From: Streptomyces sp. NBC_00258
GTDB lineage: Bacteria; Actinomycetota; Actinomycetes; Streptomycetales; Streptomycetaceae
NCBI RefSeq assembly: GCF_036182465.1
Contig: NZ_CP108081.1
Coordinates: 8,556,001 to 8,620,000, forward strand
Reading direction: 5' to 3'
Length of the DNA stretch: 64,000 nt
Position 1 is the first letter of the stretch, and the number at the start of each line of letters is the position of its first letter. Position numbers and translations under genes: made by a program. Positions 51,029 through 58,581 of the stretch are shown here, piece after piece. A model generated the notes under the pieces. That model was not told where the DNA came from. It did not search any database and saw only the letters and a list, made by a program, of their open reading frames with translations.

Positions 51029-52507
51029 TCATGCGCGGTCCGTCTCAAGGAGCGGGTCCGGCACCGAGTCGAGCACGACGGCGAACGTGGCCCCGCCGCC
51101 CGGTGTCTGCCGCAGCCGGACCTTCCCGCCCCGGTGTCCCTCCGCGATGGCCCGCACGATCGACAGGCCGAGGCCCGCGCCGCTGCCCCGGGTGCCGCGC
51201 CGGGAGGTGCCGCGCCGGAACCGCTCGAAGATCACCTCGGCGTCCTGCGGCTGCACACCGGGGCCCGAGTCGGCGACGTACAACTCGATGCGGCCGCCGA
51301 CGACGTGCGAGCCGATACGGATCGACTGGCCGGGGACGGTGTGCTGCACGGCGTTCTGCGCCAGCTGGACCATCGCCTGGGTGACACGCTGCGGATCCAA
51401 CTGGGCTTCCCCGTCGGCGACTTCGGCCAGTTCCCAGTGGCGGTCGCCGAGCGTGCGTGCCTTGACGAAGACATCGGCGGTGAGTTCGGCGAGCTGTACG
51501 GGCTCGGGTGTGACGAAGTCCGGGCGCTCGGCCTTGGCGAGCAGCAGCAGGTCCTCGACGATGCGGCTCATCCGGTCGAGCTCGTCGGTGACCAGCCGGA
51601 CGGTCTCCTCACGCTCGGCCGGGTCGTCGCCCATCAGCTCCAGATGGCCGCGCACGATGGTGATCGGGGTGCGCAGCTCGTGGCCCGCGTCGTCGACGAA
51701 CTCGCGCTGGGCCGCGAAGGCGCGTTCCAGCCGGTCGAGCATCGCGTTGAAGGTCTCCGCGAGCGCGGCGATGTCGTCGTGGCCGCGGACCGGGATGCGC
51801 CGGGTGAGGTCCTGCTCGGTGAGCTGGGCGGCGGCGGTACGCACCAGACGTACCGGCTTGAGGATCCGCCCGGCCACCACCCAGCCGATCCCCGTCGTCA
51901 TCAGCAGCGCGACCCCGGAGATGGCGAGCAGGATGCGGAACACCTCGTCCACGCGGTCGTGCTCGCGCCCCGGGTGGAAGGCGACCACGAAGGCGGCCTC
52001 CGGTTCGCCGCCTGAGCGGGCGATGGCGACCTTGGCCCACCGGACGTCCCCGGCGGCGCGGTGCAGCGTGCCGGTGGATTCGGCGGACTCGAAGATCTGC
52101 CGACGGCCGGCCTCGTCCTGGTGCAGGGGCAGTCCCGCGGGGATCTCACGGTCCTGGACGAGCTTCGCCGGGTCCGCGTCGGGGCCTCCCGCGAGCAGCC
52201 CCATCAGCTCCTCGTCCGGATCGGCGTACTGCCGCTCCAGGAAGACCTTGAGCAGCCGCCCCGGCTCCGTGAACCGCTCCCCGGTCGCGGGGTCCACCCC
52301 CCGCTCCTCGAAGTTCGCGAACTCGCCCGCCTCCTGGGCGAGCAGACCGCTGACGCGGGAGTCGACGTCCCGCAGGAGGATGGAACGCGTGGTCGTGGCC
52401 ACGGCGGCGAGGGCGACGGCCATCACGAGCAGCAGCCAGAGCAGGATGCGGACCCGGGCCGAGATCCGCCGGCGCACGGGAACGGGATCGAGATCGGAAT
52501 CGGACAT
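51029..52507 (-). CDS. EnvZ/BaeS-type sensor histidine kinase
   Basis: A 492-residue kinase with two membrane helices (residues about 20-40 and 192-212) enclosing an extracytoplasmic sensor domain of about 150 residues, then HAMP (GRILKPVRLVRTAAAQLTEQD), HisKA with DDAGHELRTPIT (His276) and an ATPase domain (AQNAVQHTVPGQ, VADSGPGVQPQD, GSGAGLGLSIVRAIAEGHRG). An in-frame ATG at 52567 would read through a GATGACG repeat and overlap the upstream small gene; I prefer ATG 52507, 16 bases after that gene's stop, although neither has a good ribosome site. The signal sensed is unknown. Confidence 0.92.
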   Translation of the reverse strand: MSDSDLDPVPVRRRISARVRILLWLLLVMAVALAAVATTTRSILLRDVDSRVSGLLAQEAGEFANFEERGVDPATGERFTEPGRLLKVFLERQYADPDEELMGLLAGGPDADPAKLVQDREIPAGLPLHQDEAGRRQIFESAESTGTLHRAAGDVRWAKVAIARSGGEPEAAFVVAFHPGREHDRVDEVFRILLAISGVALLMTTGIGWVVAGRILKPVRLVRTAAAQLTEQDLTRRIPVRGHDDIAALAETFNAMLDRLERAFAAQREFVDDAGHELRTPITIVRGHLELMGDDPAEREETVRLVTDELDRMSRIVEDLLLLAKAERPDFVTPEPVQLAELTADVFVKARTLGDRHWELAEVADGEAQLDPQRVTQAMVQLAQNAVQHTVPGQSIRIGSHVVGGRIELYVADSGPGVQPQDAEVIFERFRRGTSRRGTRGSGAGLGLSIVRAIAEGHRGGKVRLRQTPGGGATFAVVLDSVPDPLLETDRA

Positions 52508-52523
52508 GGGTGCGGGTACGGGC

Positions 52524-52787
52524 TCAGCCGTCGTCCCCGGGTCCGTCGTCATCGTCATCGTCGTCACTCACCGGAGGCCGCGACACGACCTCGTCACTCG
52601 GCGTCGGAGTCGGCGCAGGAGAGGCGGCCGACGTGGGCGTCGCGGACGGCGACCCACTCTCCAACTCCACCTTGGGCGGCACCTTCGGGGACTCCGGACT
52701 GTCGGTCAGGGCGTAACTCGTAGCGGCGATCCCCAGAGGAATCACCACCACAGCGGCGAGAGCCGCCATCCGATGAGAGAAAACCAT
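52524..52787 (-). CDS. Small secreted or anchored Asp-rich protein
   Basis: An 87-residue product: MVFSHRMAALAAVVVIPLGI is a signal/anchor segment, followed by a Pro/Ser/Thr-rich stretch (SPESPKVPPKVELESGSPSA) and a tail with seven consecutive Asp (VSDDDDDDDGPGDDG) encoded by GAY repeats. It lies directly before the kinase gene, ending 16 bases from the chosen kinase start, so the three genes look like one operon. The acidic tail could bind cations and modulate the kinase; that is speculation. Confidence 0.72.
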   Translation of the reverse strand: MVFSHRMAALAAVVVIPLGIAATSYALTDSPESPKVPPKVELESGSPSATPTSAASPAPTPTPSDEVVSRPPVSDDDDDDDGPGDDG

Positions 52788-52883
52788 GGCCCCGATGCTG
52801 CGGGCCTCACCGGTGCCCCCGGATGAGCGCCGGATGAAGAACTCTTCATCCGGGCCGGACGACGCAGCATGGGGCGCCCCTCG

Positions 52884-52913
52884 AGGGGCGCGGGGAACTG
52901 CGCGACAAGCCAC
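52884..52913. repeat. Dispersed GC-rich element, copy 14 (reverse half)
   Basis: The reverse half, preceded by GGGGCGCCCCTCG which pairs with its 5' part, lies 38 bases after the Lrp-type gene's stop, in its sense. Confidence 0.85.
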
Positions 52914-52951
52914 GATGCACCCGCACCCGACACGCAACCCCACGAACCGAA

Positions 52952-53233
52952 CTAGTTGTCGAGCCCAATCGCGAACGCAGCCTCAAGATCATGCTGAGAG
53001 TACGTACGGAACGCCACATGCGTGTCCGTCCCCTCCACCCCCGGAATCTTGCTGATCATCCCGGGAATCACATCCGCCAGATCGTCGTGCGCCTTCACCC
53101 GGACCATGGCGATCAGGTCATACGTGCCGGTCACGGAGAACACCTCACTGACGGAGTCCAGCGCGGCGATCGACTCCGCGATCTCGGGGATCCGGTCCAC
53201 GCTGGTCTTGATGAGCACGATCGCGGTGATCAC
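52952..53233 (-). CDS. Stand-alone Lrp/AsnC ligand-binding (RAM) domain protein
   Basis: A 93-residue protein, ITAIVLIKTSVDRIPEIAES to YSQHDLEAAFAIGLDN, that matches the regulation-of-amino-acid-metabolism domain of Lrp/AsnC regulators (VFSVTGTYDLIAMVRVKAHDDL) without the DNA-binding helix-turn-helix. Such proteins form dimers/octamers and bind amino acids or partner with full Lrp proteins. GTG 53233 has GGGAG about 10 bases upstream. Gene order next to a rhomboid protease is common in actinobacteria. Confidence 0.92.
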   Translation of the reverse strand: MITAIVLIKTSVDRIPEIAESIAALDSVSEVFSVTGTYDLIAMVRVKAHDDLADVIPGMISKIPGVEGTDTHVAFRTYSQHDLEAAFAIGLDN

Positions 53234-53274
53234 GGCTGGTTTTCTCCCTCGGTGGCCATGGCTGGGTTTTCACC

Positions 53275-54036
53275 TTACTCAGCCTCACGCCCGGGAGTCT
53301 TTTCGGCCGGAGGTCCGGGGGTCGTCCCCCGGGAGAACACGGCAGCCGTACGTCCATAGCGCACCCACGCGTAGAGGAACCCCGCCGAGAACCCCAGCAA
53401 ATGCGCCAGATACGCCACCGCCGGCCCCTGCGTCGCGCGGCTCGCGGCCATCCACTGGAGGGACACCCAGAAGGGCAGGACCACCCAGGCCGGAAACCGC
53501 AGAGGCAGGAAGAAGAGGAACGGAAAGAGACTGGTCACCCGGGCTTTGGGGAACAGGTAGAGGAACGAACCGAGGACCGCGGAGATCGCCCCGGACGCGC
53601 CGACCAACGTCTGCGCGGAGTCGGAGTGGGCGGCCGCGTAGCCGAACAGGGCGAGGTAGCCACAGCCCAGGTAGAAGAGGGCGAACGCGAAGTGGCCCAT
53701 CCTCTCCTCGGCCATCGCCCCGAAGACATAGAGGAAGAGCATGTTCCCCAGCAGATGCAGCCAGCTGCCGTGCACGAAGAGGGCGGTGGCCGGAGTGACG
53801 GCGGCCCTCGGTGTCCCCTCGAACAGTTCGATGGGCACCACGCCCCAGCGTTCGAAATAGGCCCGCTGCGCGGAAAGGAGCTCGTCACCGGTGCCGTACG
53901 CGGGACTGAGGCCCGACCCCGGACCGATCACGAAGACCAGGCAGCACAGGGCGATCAGTCCGTAGGTCACCGGAGCGGACTGACCCCGGACCGCCCTGAC
54001 TGCCCTCTCGACGGGCCTACCCCAGTTGCCGATCAT
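53275..54036 (-). CDS. Rhomboid-family intramembrane serine protease
   Basis: A 253-residue membrane protease with about six to seven helices. The catalytic Ser148 is in LVGASGAISAVLG and His212 in VAYLAHLLGFSAGFLYA; FVHGSWLHLLGNMLFLYVFG is the classic second-helix motif. It cleaves membrane proteins within the bilayer; substrate unknown. The start at ATG 54036 fits family length, and upstream in-frame sequence is not protein-like. It ends 42 bases before the RAM-domain gene. Confidence 0.92.
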   Translation of the reverse strand: MIGNWGRPVERAVRAVRGQSAPVTYGLIALCCLVFVIGPGSGLSPAYGTGDELLSAQRAYFERWGVVPIELFEGTPRAAVTPATALFVHGSWLHLLGNMLFLYVFGAMAEERMGHFAFALFYLGCGYLALFGYAAAHSDSAQTLVGASGAISAVLGSFLYLFPKARVTSLFPFLFFLPLRFPAWVVLPFWVSLQWMAASRATQGPAVAYLAHLLGFSAGFLYAWVRYGRTAAVFSRGTTPGPPAEKTPGREAE

Positions 54037-54192
54037 GAGCAGAGCATGACGTAACGGGAGCAAACCGCACAGAGCGCCTCGCCGCTCCCGGTGGACGGGC
54101 GTCGAGTACCCGCCAGGCCTTAGGGTTACGAGCCACACGCTCCAGGGAACCTGGTGCGGCATGGAGACTCAGGAAAGAGAGCGACTGCAACG

Positions 54193-54432
54193 ATGACGGT
54201 ACCCCTGCCGACCGCCGAGACCCGGTGGCGCTGCACGCTCTGCGGCAACCTCACGCGATTCGACGTGACCCGTTCGTCGAAGGTCGTCGAGTACGTGCAT
54301 CTGGACCTGGCCGGGGAACCGAAGATCGAGGAGCGCGAGGTGGTCAGTGAGACCATCGAGTCGGTGCGCTGTCGCTGGTGCAACGCGGTGGATCAGGTGG
54401 AACTGGTGGACAGGCCGGGCGCCGGCTCCTGA
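54193..54432 (+). CDS. Small zinc-ribbon-like protein, 79 residues
   Basis: The product has two Cys pairs, CTLCG (residues 14-17) and CRWC (about 60-63), separated by about 43 residues including TRSSKVVEYVHLDLAGEPKIEEREVV, so it probably binds one zinc. Function unknown; it is conserved beside the NYN-domain gene 35 bases downstream and may be in the same operon. The ribosome site is weak (AGGAAAGAGAG, 13 bases away). Confidence 0.85.
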   Translation: MTVPLPTAETRWRCTLCGNLTRFDVTRSSKVVEYVHLDLAGEPKIEEREVVSETIESVRCRWCNAVDQVELVDRPGAGS

Positions 54433-54467
54433 CAGGAGCGGGCCCCGCACGGACGATGGGGTGAAGG

Positions 54468-55820
54468 ATGGTGGAGACCACCACGGGCGGGGAGCCGGAC
54501 GACGGCGCCGCCGAGGTGCTCGACCGTCCGCTGCCCGACGGCGTGCGCCGCAGGGTCGTGCAGATCGTCTCCGACGGTTTCGGCGGGCTGACCGTGGCCG
54601 AACTGCCCGTACAACTGCGGCAGTACGCCCGCTTCGCCCCCAATCGTCGTGCCAAGTTCGCGGGCAACGCGATGGCGGCGGCCCTGGAGACGGACCCGCT
54701 TTTCAGACAGCGCATCGCCGAGAAACTCAGAGAGGCCCAGTCGGAGCTGACCGGTGCCCTCGACTCAGGCTCGCCGCCCCCGGCCGCGGACCCGCTGGAC
54801 GTGGCGGCCGCGGCCTATGTGCTGCGCCCCCCGGGCTGGGTGAAGCTGGTGACCGCCGCGGGCGAGGAGGCCCTGCGGGCGGACGCCGAGCGTGCCGACG
54901 AGGAGACCCGCGCCGAGCTGGACCGGCTGCGCGAGGAGCTGGCAGAGGCGCGCGGCCAGACCCGCACCGAGACGGAGCGGCTGCGGACGGAGCTGGAGTC
55001 GGCGAAGAAGGAAGCCGAATCGCTTCACCGCAAGCTGCGCGGGGCCCTCAGTGACGTCAAGCGCGGCGAGGCGGCCCTGCGCAAGCTGCGGGGCGAGATG
55101 GAGGCCGTCCGCGGCGAGGGGCAGGGCCAGGTGTCCGCCGCCGAGAGCGAGACCCGGCGGCTCAAGGCGCGGCTGAGCGAGGTCGAGGCCACCCTGGAGG
55201 CCACCCGCCGCGCGGCCCGCGAGGGGCGCAGCGTCGAGGACATGCGCGTACGGCTGCTGCTGGACACCGTGCTCGACGCGGCACAGGGGCTGCGGCGCGA
55301 ACTCGCCCTGCCGCCGGTGTCGGTGCGGCCCGCGGAGACCGTGGACGCGGTCGAACCGGGACGGATGACACCAAAAGACATCGCGGCCCGCGCGCTGTCC
55401 GAAAACGATCCCGCGATCCTCGACCAGCTGCTCGCGCTTCCGCAGGCGCATCTGGTCGTCGACGGCTACAACGTCACCAAGACCGGCTATCCGCAGATGC
55501 CTTTGGAGAAGCAGCGGCTGCGGCTCCTCGGGCAGCTCTCGCAGCTTGCCGCGCAGACCGGCGCGGAGGTCACCTGTGTCTTCGACGGGGCCGAGCTGGC
55601 CGCCCCGGTGCTGCTCGCTCCGCCGCGCGGGGTGCGGGTGCTCTTCTCCAAACCCGGCGTCACCGCCGACGAGTTGATCCGCCAGCTGGTGCGCGCCGAG
55701 CCGCCAGGGCGGCCCGTCATCGTCGTCTCCACCGACCGTGAGGTGGCCGACGGGGTGGCGAAGGCGGGGGCGCGCCCGGTGGCCTCCGCGGTGCTCCTGA
55801 AGCGTTTCTCGCACGGCTGA
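54468..55820 (+). CDS. NYN-domain (YacP-like) ribonuclease with coiled coil
   Basis: A 450-residue protein. Residues 1-130 are a conserved actinobacterial N-terminal domain (GVRRRVVQIVSDGFGGLTVAELPVQ), 140-265 a long coiled coil (ADEETRAELDRLREELAEAR to VEATLEATRRAAREG), and 330-450 a NYN/PIN-like nuclease domain: HLVVDGYNVTKTGYP (first acidic residue), TCVFDGAE, VRVLFSKPGVTADELI and VIVVSTDREVADGVAKAGA, with the four Asp expected for metal-dependent RNA cleavage. RNA processing or decay is likely. GAAGG lies close to ATG 54468. It follows the zinc-ribbon gene by 35 bases. Confidence 0.88.
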   Translation: MVETTTGGEPDDGAAEVLDRPLPDGVRRRVVQIVSDGFGGLTVAELPVQLRQYARFAPNRRAKFAGNAMAAALETDPLFRQRIAEKLREAQSELTGALDSGSPPPAADPLDVAAAAYVLRPPGWVKLVTAAGEEALRADAERADEETRAELDRLREELAEARGQTRTETERLRTELESAKKEAESLHRKLRGALSDVKRGEAALRKLRGEMEAVRGEGQGQVSAAESETRRLKARLSEVEATLEATRRAAREGRSVEDMRVRLLLDTVLDAAQGLRRELALPPVSVRPAETVDAVEPGRMTPKDIAARALSENDPAILDQLLALPQAHLVVDGYNVTKTGYPQMPLEKQRLRLLGQLSQLAAQTGAEVTCVFDGAELAAPVLLAPPRGVRVLFSKPGVTADELIRQLVRAEPPGRPVIVVSTDREVADGVAKAGARPVASAVLLKRFSHG

Positions 55821-55821
55821 G

Positions 55822-55934
55822 CAAGCGGCTTCCGGGTGTCTGGGCGAGCGGGTCCCAAGCGTCCGGGCAAGCACGTTCCCGGCGTCCGGCCGAGCGGGTT
55901 TCAAGCGACTCGGCAAGGGAATTTCGCGCGGCCG
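55822..55934. repeat. Degenerate 23-bp tandem array
   Basis: Starting right after the NYN gene stop are five head-to-tail units of 23 (last 21) bases: units 1, 3 and 5 begin CAAG, units 2 and 4 begin CGAGCGGGT, and most end in CCGG or TCGG. The alternation gives a 46-base super-repeat. The unit is not a multiple of three, so it is not a decayed coding repeat in one frame. Confidence 0.7.
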
Positions 55935-56242
55935 ACCTTCTGATGGTGTTCGTCACCTACGTAACAGGCACCCCAAGTGCAACACATGCGCAGCTTGCCC
56001 GAATTGGCGAAACCTTCACGCAACGTAGCGTCAAGCGAGCATTACTGCATGTGAGTTGAGTGCAAAGAATGCGGTCGGTGACCGAGATTTTTCCGAGGAG
56101 GATTTGAACTGATCACAAGAACATCACTAGGGTCAGCCGTCGAACCTCTACTCGGGTGATCACTCATTGGGAGTGACGGTGGAGGGGCACCGCCAACCGG
56201 TGTTCTCGGTGGGCGGCTGAGGTAATGAAGGAGCTCGCCTCC
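55935..56242. other. Long leader region before the first NlpC/P60 gene
   Basis: About 300 bases without a gene, AT-richer than usual for this DNA. They contain a good promoter (56104-56133) and roughly 100 bases of leader. GGGAGTGACGGTGGAGGGGCACCGCC has local stem potential. NlpC/P60 genes of this kind often carry a ydaO (c-di-AMP) riboswitch, but I could not match its conserved core here. Confidence 0.5.
56104..56133 (+). promoter_or_regulatory. Promoter of first NlpC/P60 gene
   Basis: TTGAAC (-35) and TAGGGT (-10) are separated by 18 bases, a good match to the vegetative HrdB-type consensus. The start point would be near 56140, leaving a leader of about 100 bases. Confidence 0.65.
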
Positions 56243-57274
56243 GTGGCGTCCCACCGTCGACCGAAGCAGCCGAGCCGCACCCGCGTGACCGTGCTCACCA
56301 CCGCCGCCGCTGCAGCCGTGGCCCTCAGTTCGCAGGCGGCCAACGCCGCCCCCAGCGAGAAGCCGGGCAAGGACGAGGTCAAGGCCAAGGTCGACAAGCT
56401 CTACGAAGAGGTGGAGCGCGCCACCGACAAGGCCAACGGGGCCGAGGAGAAGCAGGAAAAGCTCGAAAAAGAGATCGACACCATCCAGGACCAGGTCGCG
56501 CGAGGCCAGGACGAGCTCAACACCATGCGCGACAGCCTCGGTCTGATGGCCAGCTCCCAGTACCGCACGGGCGCGATCGACCCCTCCGTCCAGCTCTTCC
56601 TCTCCTCCGACCCGGACGACTACCTCGACAAGGCGTCCACGATCGACCAGCTGAGCGCTCAGCAGGTCGAGGCGCTGAAGAAGGTCCAGGAGAAGCAGCG
56701 GACCCTCGCGCAGCAGCGGCAGGAAGCCGCCGGCAAGCTCAAGGACCTCTCCGAGACCCGTAAGACCCTGGGTCAGAAGAAGAAGGAAGTCCAGACCAAG
56801 CTCGCCGACGCGCGGAAGCTCCTCAACACCCTGACCGCCAAGGAGCAGGCGGCTCTGAAGACCGCGGACACGCGCGCCAGCCGCGACGCCGGGGACCGCA
56901 TCGAGCTCGGCAACGAGGTGCCCGCCTCCGAGCGCGGCGCCGCCGCCCTCGCCGCCGCCAAGACCCAGATGGGCAAGCCGTACGTCTCCGGCGGCAGCGG
57001 CCCCAACTCGTACGACTGCTCCGGTCTGACGCAGTGGGCGTACGGCCAGGCCGGTGTGTCGATAACCCGGACCACCTACACGCAGCAGAACGACGGCGTG
57101 AAGATCGGCCGCGATCAGCTCAAGCCCGGCGACCTGGTCTTCTTCAACAGCCTCGGCCACGTCGGTCTGTACGCGGGCAACGGCGTCATCGTGCACGCCC
57201 CGAAGCCGGGTGCCGTCGTCCGTCTCGAGTCCATGAGCACGATCGGTACCTTCCAGTTCGGCGTCCGGGTCTGA
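56243..57274 (+). CDS. NlpC/P60 peptidoglycan endopeptidase with coiled-coil N-terminus
   Basis: A 343-residue secreted hydrolase. Signal peptide: basic start, VTVLTTAAAAAVALSS, cleavage after ANA. Residues 40-215 are an alpha-helical coiled coil (ATDKANGAEEKQEKLEKEID; QEKQRTLAQQRQEAAGKL), as in RipA/CwlO-type proteins that are held inactive until partnered. The C-terminal NlpC/P60 domain has Cys259 (YDCSGLTQWAY), His in LGHVGLYAG and His in IVHAPKPG. I prefer GTG 56243 because AAGGAG ends 9 bases before it; the in-frame ATG at 56225 overlaps that site. A second, paralogous gene follows. Confidence 0.92.
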   Translation: MASHRRPKQPSRTRVTVLTTAAAAAVALSSQAANAAPSEKPGKDEVKAKVDKLYEEVERATDKANGAEEKQEKLEKEIDTIQDQVARGQDELNTMRDSLGLMASSQYRTGAIDPSVQLFLSSDPDDYLDKASTIDQLSAQQVEALKKVQEKQRTLAQQRQEAAGKLKDLSETRKTLGQKKKEVQTKLADARKLLNTLTAKEQAALKTADTRASRDAGDRIELGNEVPASERGAAALAAAKTQMGKPYVSGGSGPNSYDCSGLTQWAYGQAGVSITRTTYTQQNDGVKIGRDQLKPGDLVFFNSLGHVGLYAGNGVIVHAPKPGAVVRLESMSTIGTFQFGVRV

Positions 57275-57392
57275 TCCCCGGCTCCCTCGTCCGGTCGTCC
57301 GCGATCTCCGGCCCGGATCTCCCCCGGGCCCGCCGGGAGGCTGATCGCCACGCCGCCCGAACGGGCGAATTCCCGTGACTCCCGCTGACCCC

Positions 57393-57428
57393 ACGCCCCG
57401 CTGATGACCTGCGTCTGAGGCGGGGCGT
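57393..57428 (+). terminator. Hairpin terminator between the two NlpC/P60 genes
   Basis: ACGCCCCGC (57393-57401) and GCGGGGCGT (57420-57428) form a perfect 9-bp stem with an 18-base loop, about 120 bases after the first gene. Confidence 0.75.
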
Positions 57429-57452
57429 CACGTTGTGTACCCGTATGGGTCT

Positions 57453-57482
57453 TTGGCCACCGCGTAGTCGCACGGCTACTGT
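57453..57482 (+). promoter_or_regulatory. Promoter of second NlpC/P60 gene
   Basis: TTGGCC and TACTGT are 18 bases apart, a reasonable -35/-10 pair, giving a start near 57490 and a leader of about 50 bases. With the terminator before it, the second hydrolase gene has its own transcript. Confidence 0.55.
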
Positions 57483-57538
57483 CTGCCGCGTTTCCCCCAA
57501 CTCCGGGGGTACGTCAGCGGAAGGGAGTGCGGCTTCCT

Positions 57539-58549
57539 GTGGGGTCCCATCGCCGCCTTGTACCGTCCGGCTTCGACCGGGGCGCCCGAGGCGCCACCCT
57601 GTGCGTACTGACCGCCGCGGCCGCGGCCCTCGGCGTCCTGCCGGCCGGCGCCGCGCCGCAGGACGACACCCGTGCCGAGGTGGACCGGCTGTACGAGGAG
57701 GCCGAGCACGCCACCGAGTCGTACAACAAGGCCGACGAGCGCACGGACACACTGCGCGACCAGGTGGACAGGGCGCAGGACCGGATCGCCAGACAGCAGG
57801 ACCGCATCAACACCATGCGGGACGCGCTCGGTTCGCTCGCCGGCGCCCAGTACCGCTCCGGCGGCATCGATCCCTCGCTGGCGCTGATGTTCTCCGACGA
57901 CCCCGACGAGTACCTCGACAAGGCTGCCGTGCTCGACCGGATCAGCTCCCGGCAGGCCGGGGAACTCAAGGAACTGCAGGGCGCCATGCGTGACCTCTCC
58001 CAGGAGCGCGAGGAGGCGACCCGCAAGCTCACCGAACTGGACAAGAGCCGCAAGGCCGTCGCCCGGCACAAGCGCACCGTCGAGCAGAAACTTTCCAAGG
58101 CACGGCAGTTGCTCAACGCCATGCCGGGCGCCGACCGCGCCGCCTACGACCGGGCCTCCCGCTCGGGCCGCGTCCCCGACCTCACCGGCGCGGTCCCGTC
58201 CTCCGGCCGCGCGGCGGCCGCCGTCGCCGCGGCCCGCTCGGCCGTCGGCCGCCCGTACGTCTGGGGAGCCAACGGGCCCACCGGGTTCGACTGTTCGGGC
58301 CTCACCCAGTGGTCCTACGCACAGGCCGGTGTCGGTCTGCCGCGCACCTCGCAGGCCCAGGCGCACACCGGACGGCCGGTGCCGCTCTCCCAGGCGCAGC
58401 CCGGTGACATCGTCACCTACCGGGGTGACGCCAGCCACGTCGGGATGTACGTGGGCAACGGCCAGGTGATCCACGCGCCCTACCCGGGCGCCCCGGTGCG
58501 CTACGACCCGGTGGGCATGATGCCCGTCAACACCGTGACGCGCCCCTGA
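57539..58549 (+). CDS. Second NlpC/P60 endopeptidase, paralogue of its neighbour
   Basis: A 336-residue secreted cell-wall hydrolase with the same plan as the gene before it: signal peptide (ATLCVLTAAAAALGVLPAGAA), helical coiled coil (EVDRLYEEAEHATESYNKAD; RDQVDRAQDRIARQQDRINT), and NlpC/P60 domain with Cys252 (FDCSGLTQWSY), His in ASHVGMYVG and His in IHAPYPG. The shared motifs NTMRD, DPDEYLDKA and KARQLLN show an old tandem duplication. AAGGGAG ends 11 bases before GTG 57539, preferred over GTG 57527, which nearly abuts it. Confidence 0.92.
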   Translation: MGSHRRLVPSGFDRGARGATLCVLTAAAAALGVLPAGAAPQDDTRAEVDRLYEEAEHATESYNKADERTDTLRDQVDRAQDRIARQQDRINTMRDALGSLAGAQYRSGGIDPSLALMFSDDPDEYLDKAAVLDRISSRQAGELKELQGAMRDLSQEREEATRKLTELDKSRKAVARHKRTVEQKLSKARQLLNAMPGADRAAYDRASRSGRVPDLTGAVPSSGRAAAAVAAARSAVGRPYVWGANGPTGFDCSGLTQWSYAQAGVGLPRTSQAQAHTGRPVPLSQAQPGDIVTYRGDASHVGMYVGNGQVIHAPYPGAPVRYDPVGMMPVNTVTRP

Positions 58550-58574
58550 CCCCACGGGCCGGGCGCCGTACGAT
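58546..58574 (+). promoter_or_regulatory. Promoter for leaderless gluzincin-like lipoprotein gene
   Basis: CTGACC (58546-58551) and TACGAT (58569-58574) are 17 bases apart and the -10 ends 7 bases before GTG 58582. Transcription would start at the start codon, in line with the absence of a ribosome site. The -35 overlaps the end of the preceding gene. Confidence 0.6.
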
Positions 58575-58581
58575 CAGGATC

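Noticed and set aside
55935..56242. ydaO (c-di-AMP) riboswitch before the NlpC/P60 gene
   Set aside because: Expected from gene type, but the conserved core could not be recognised; kept only as an open question.
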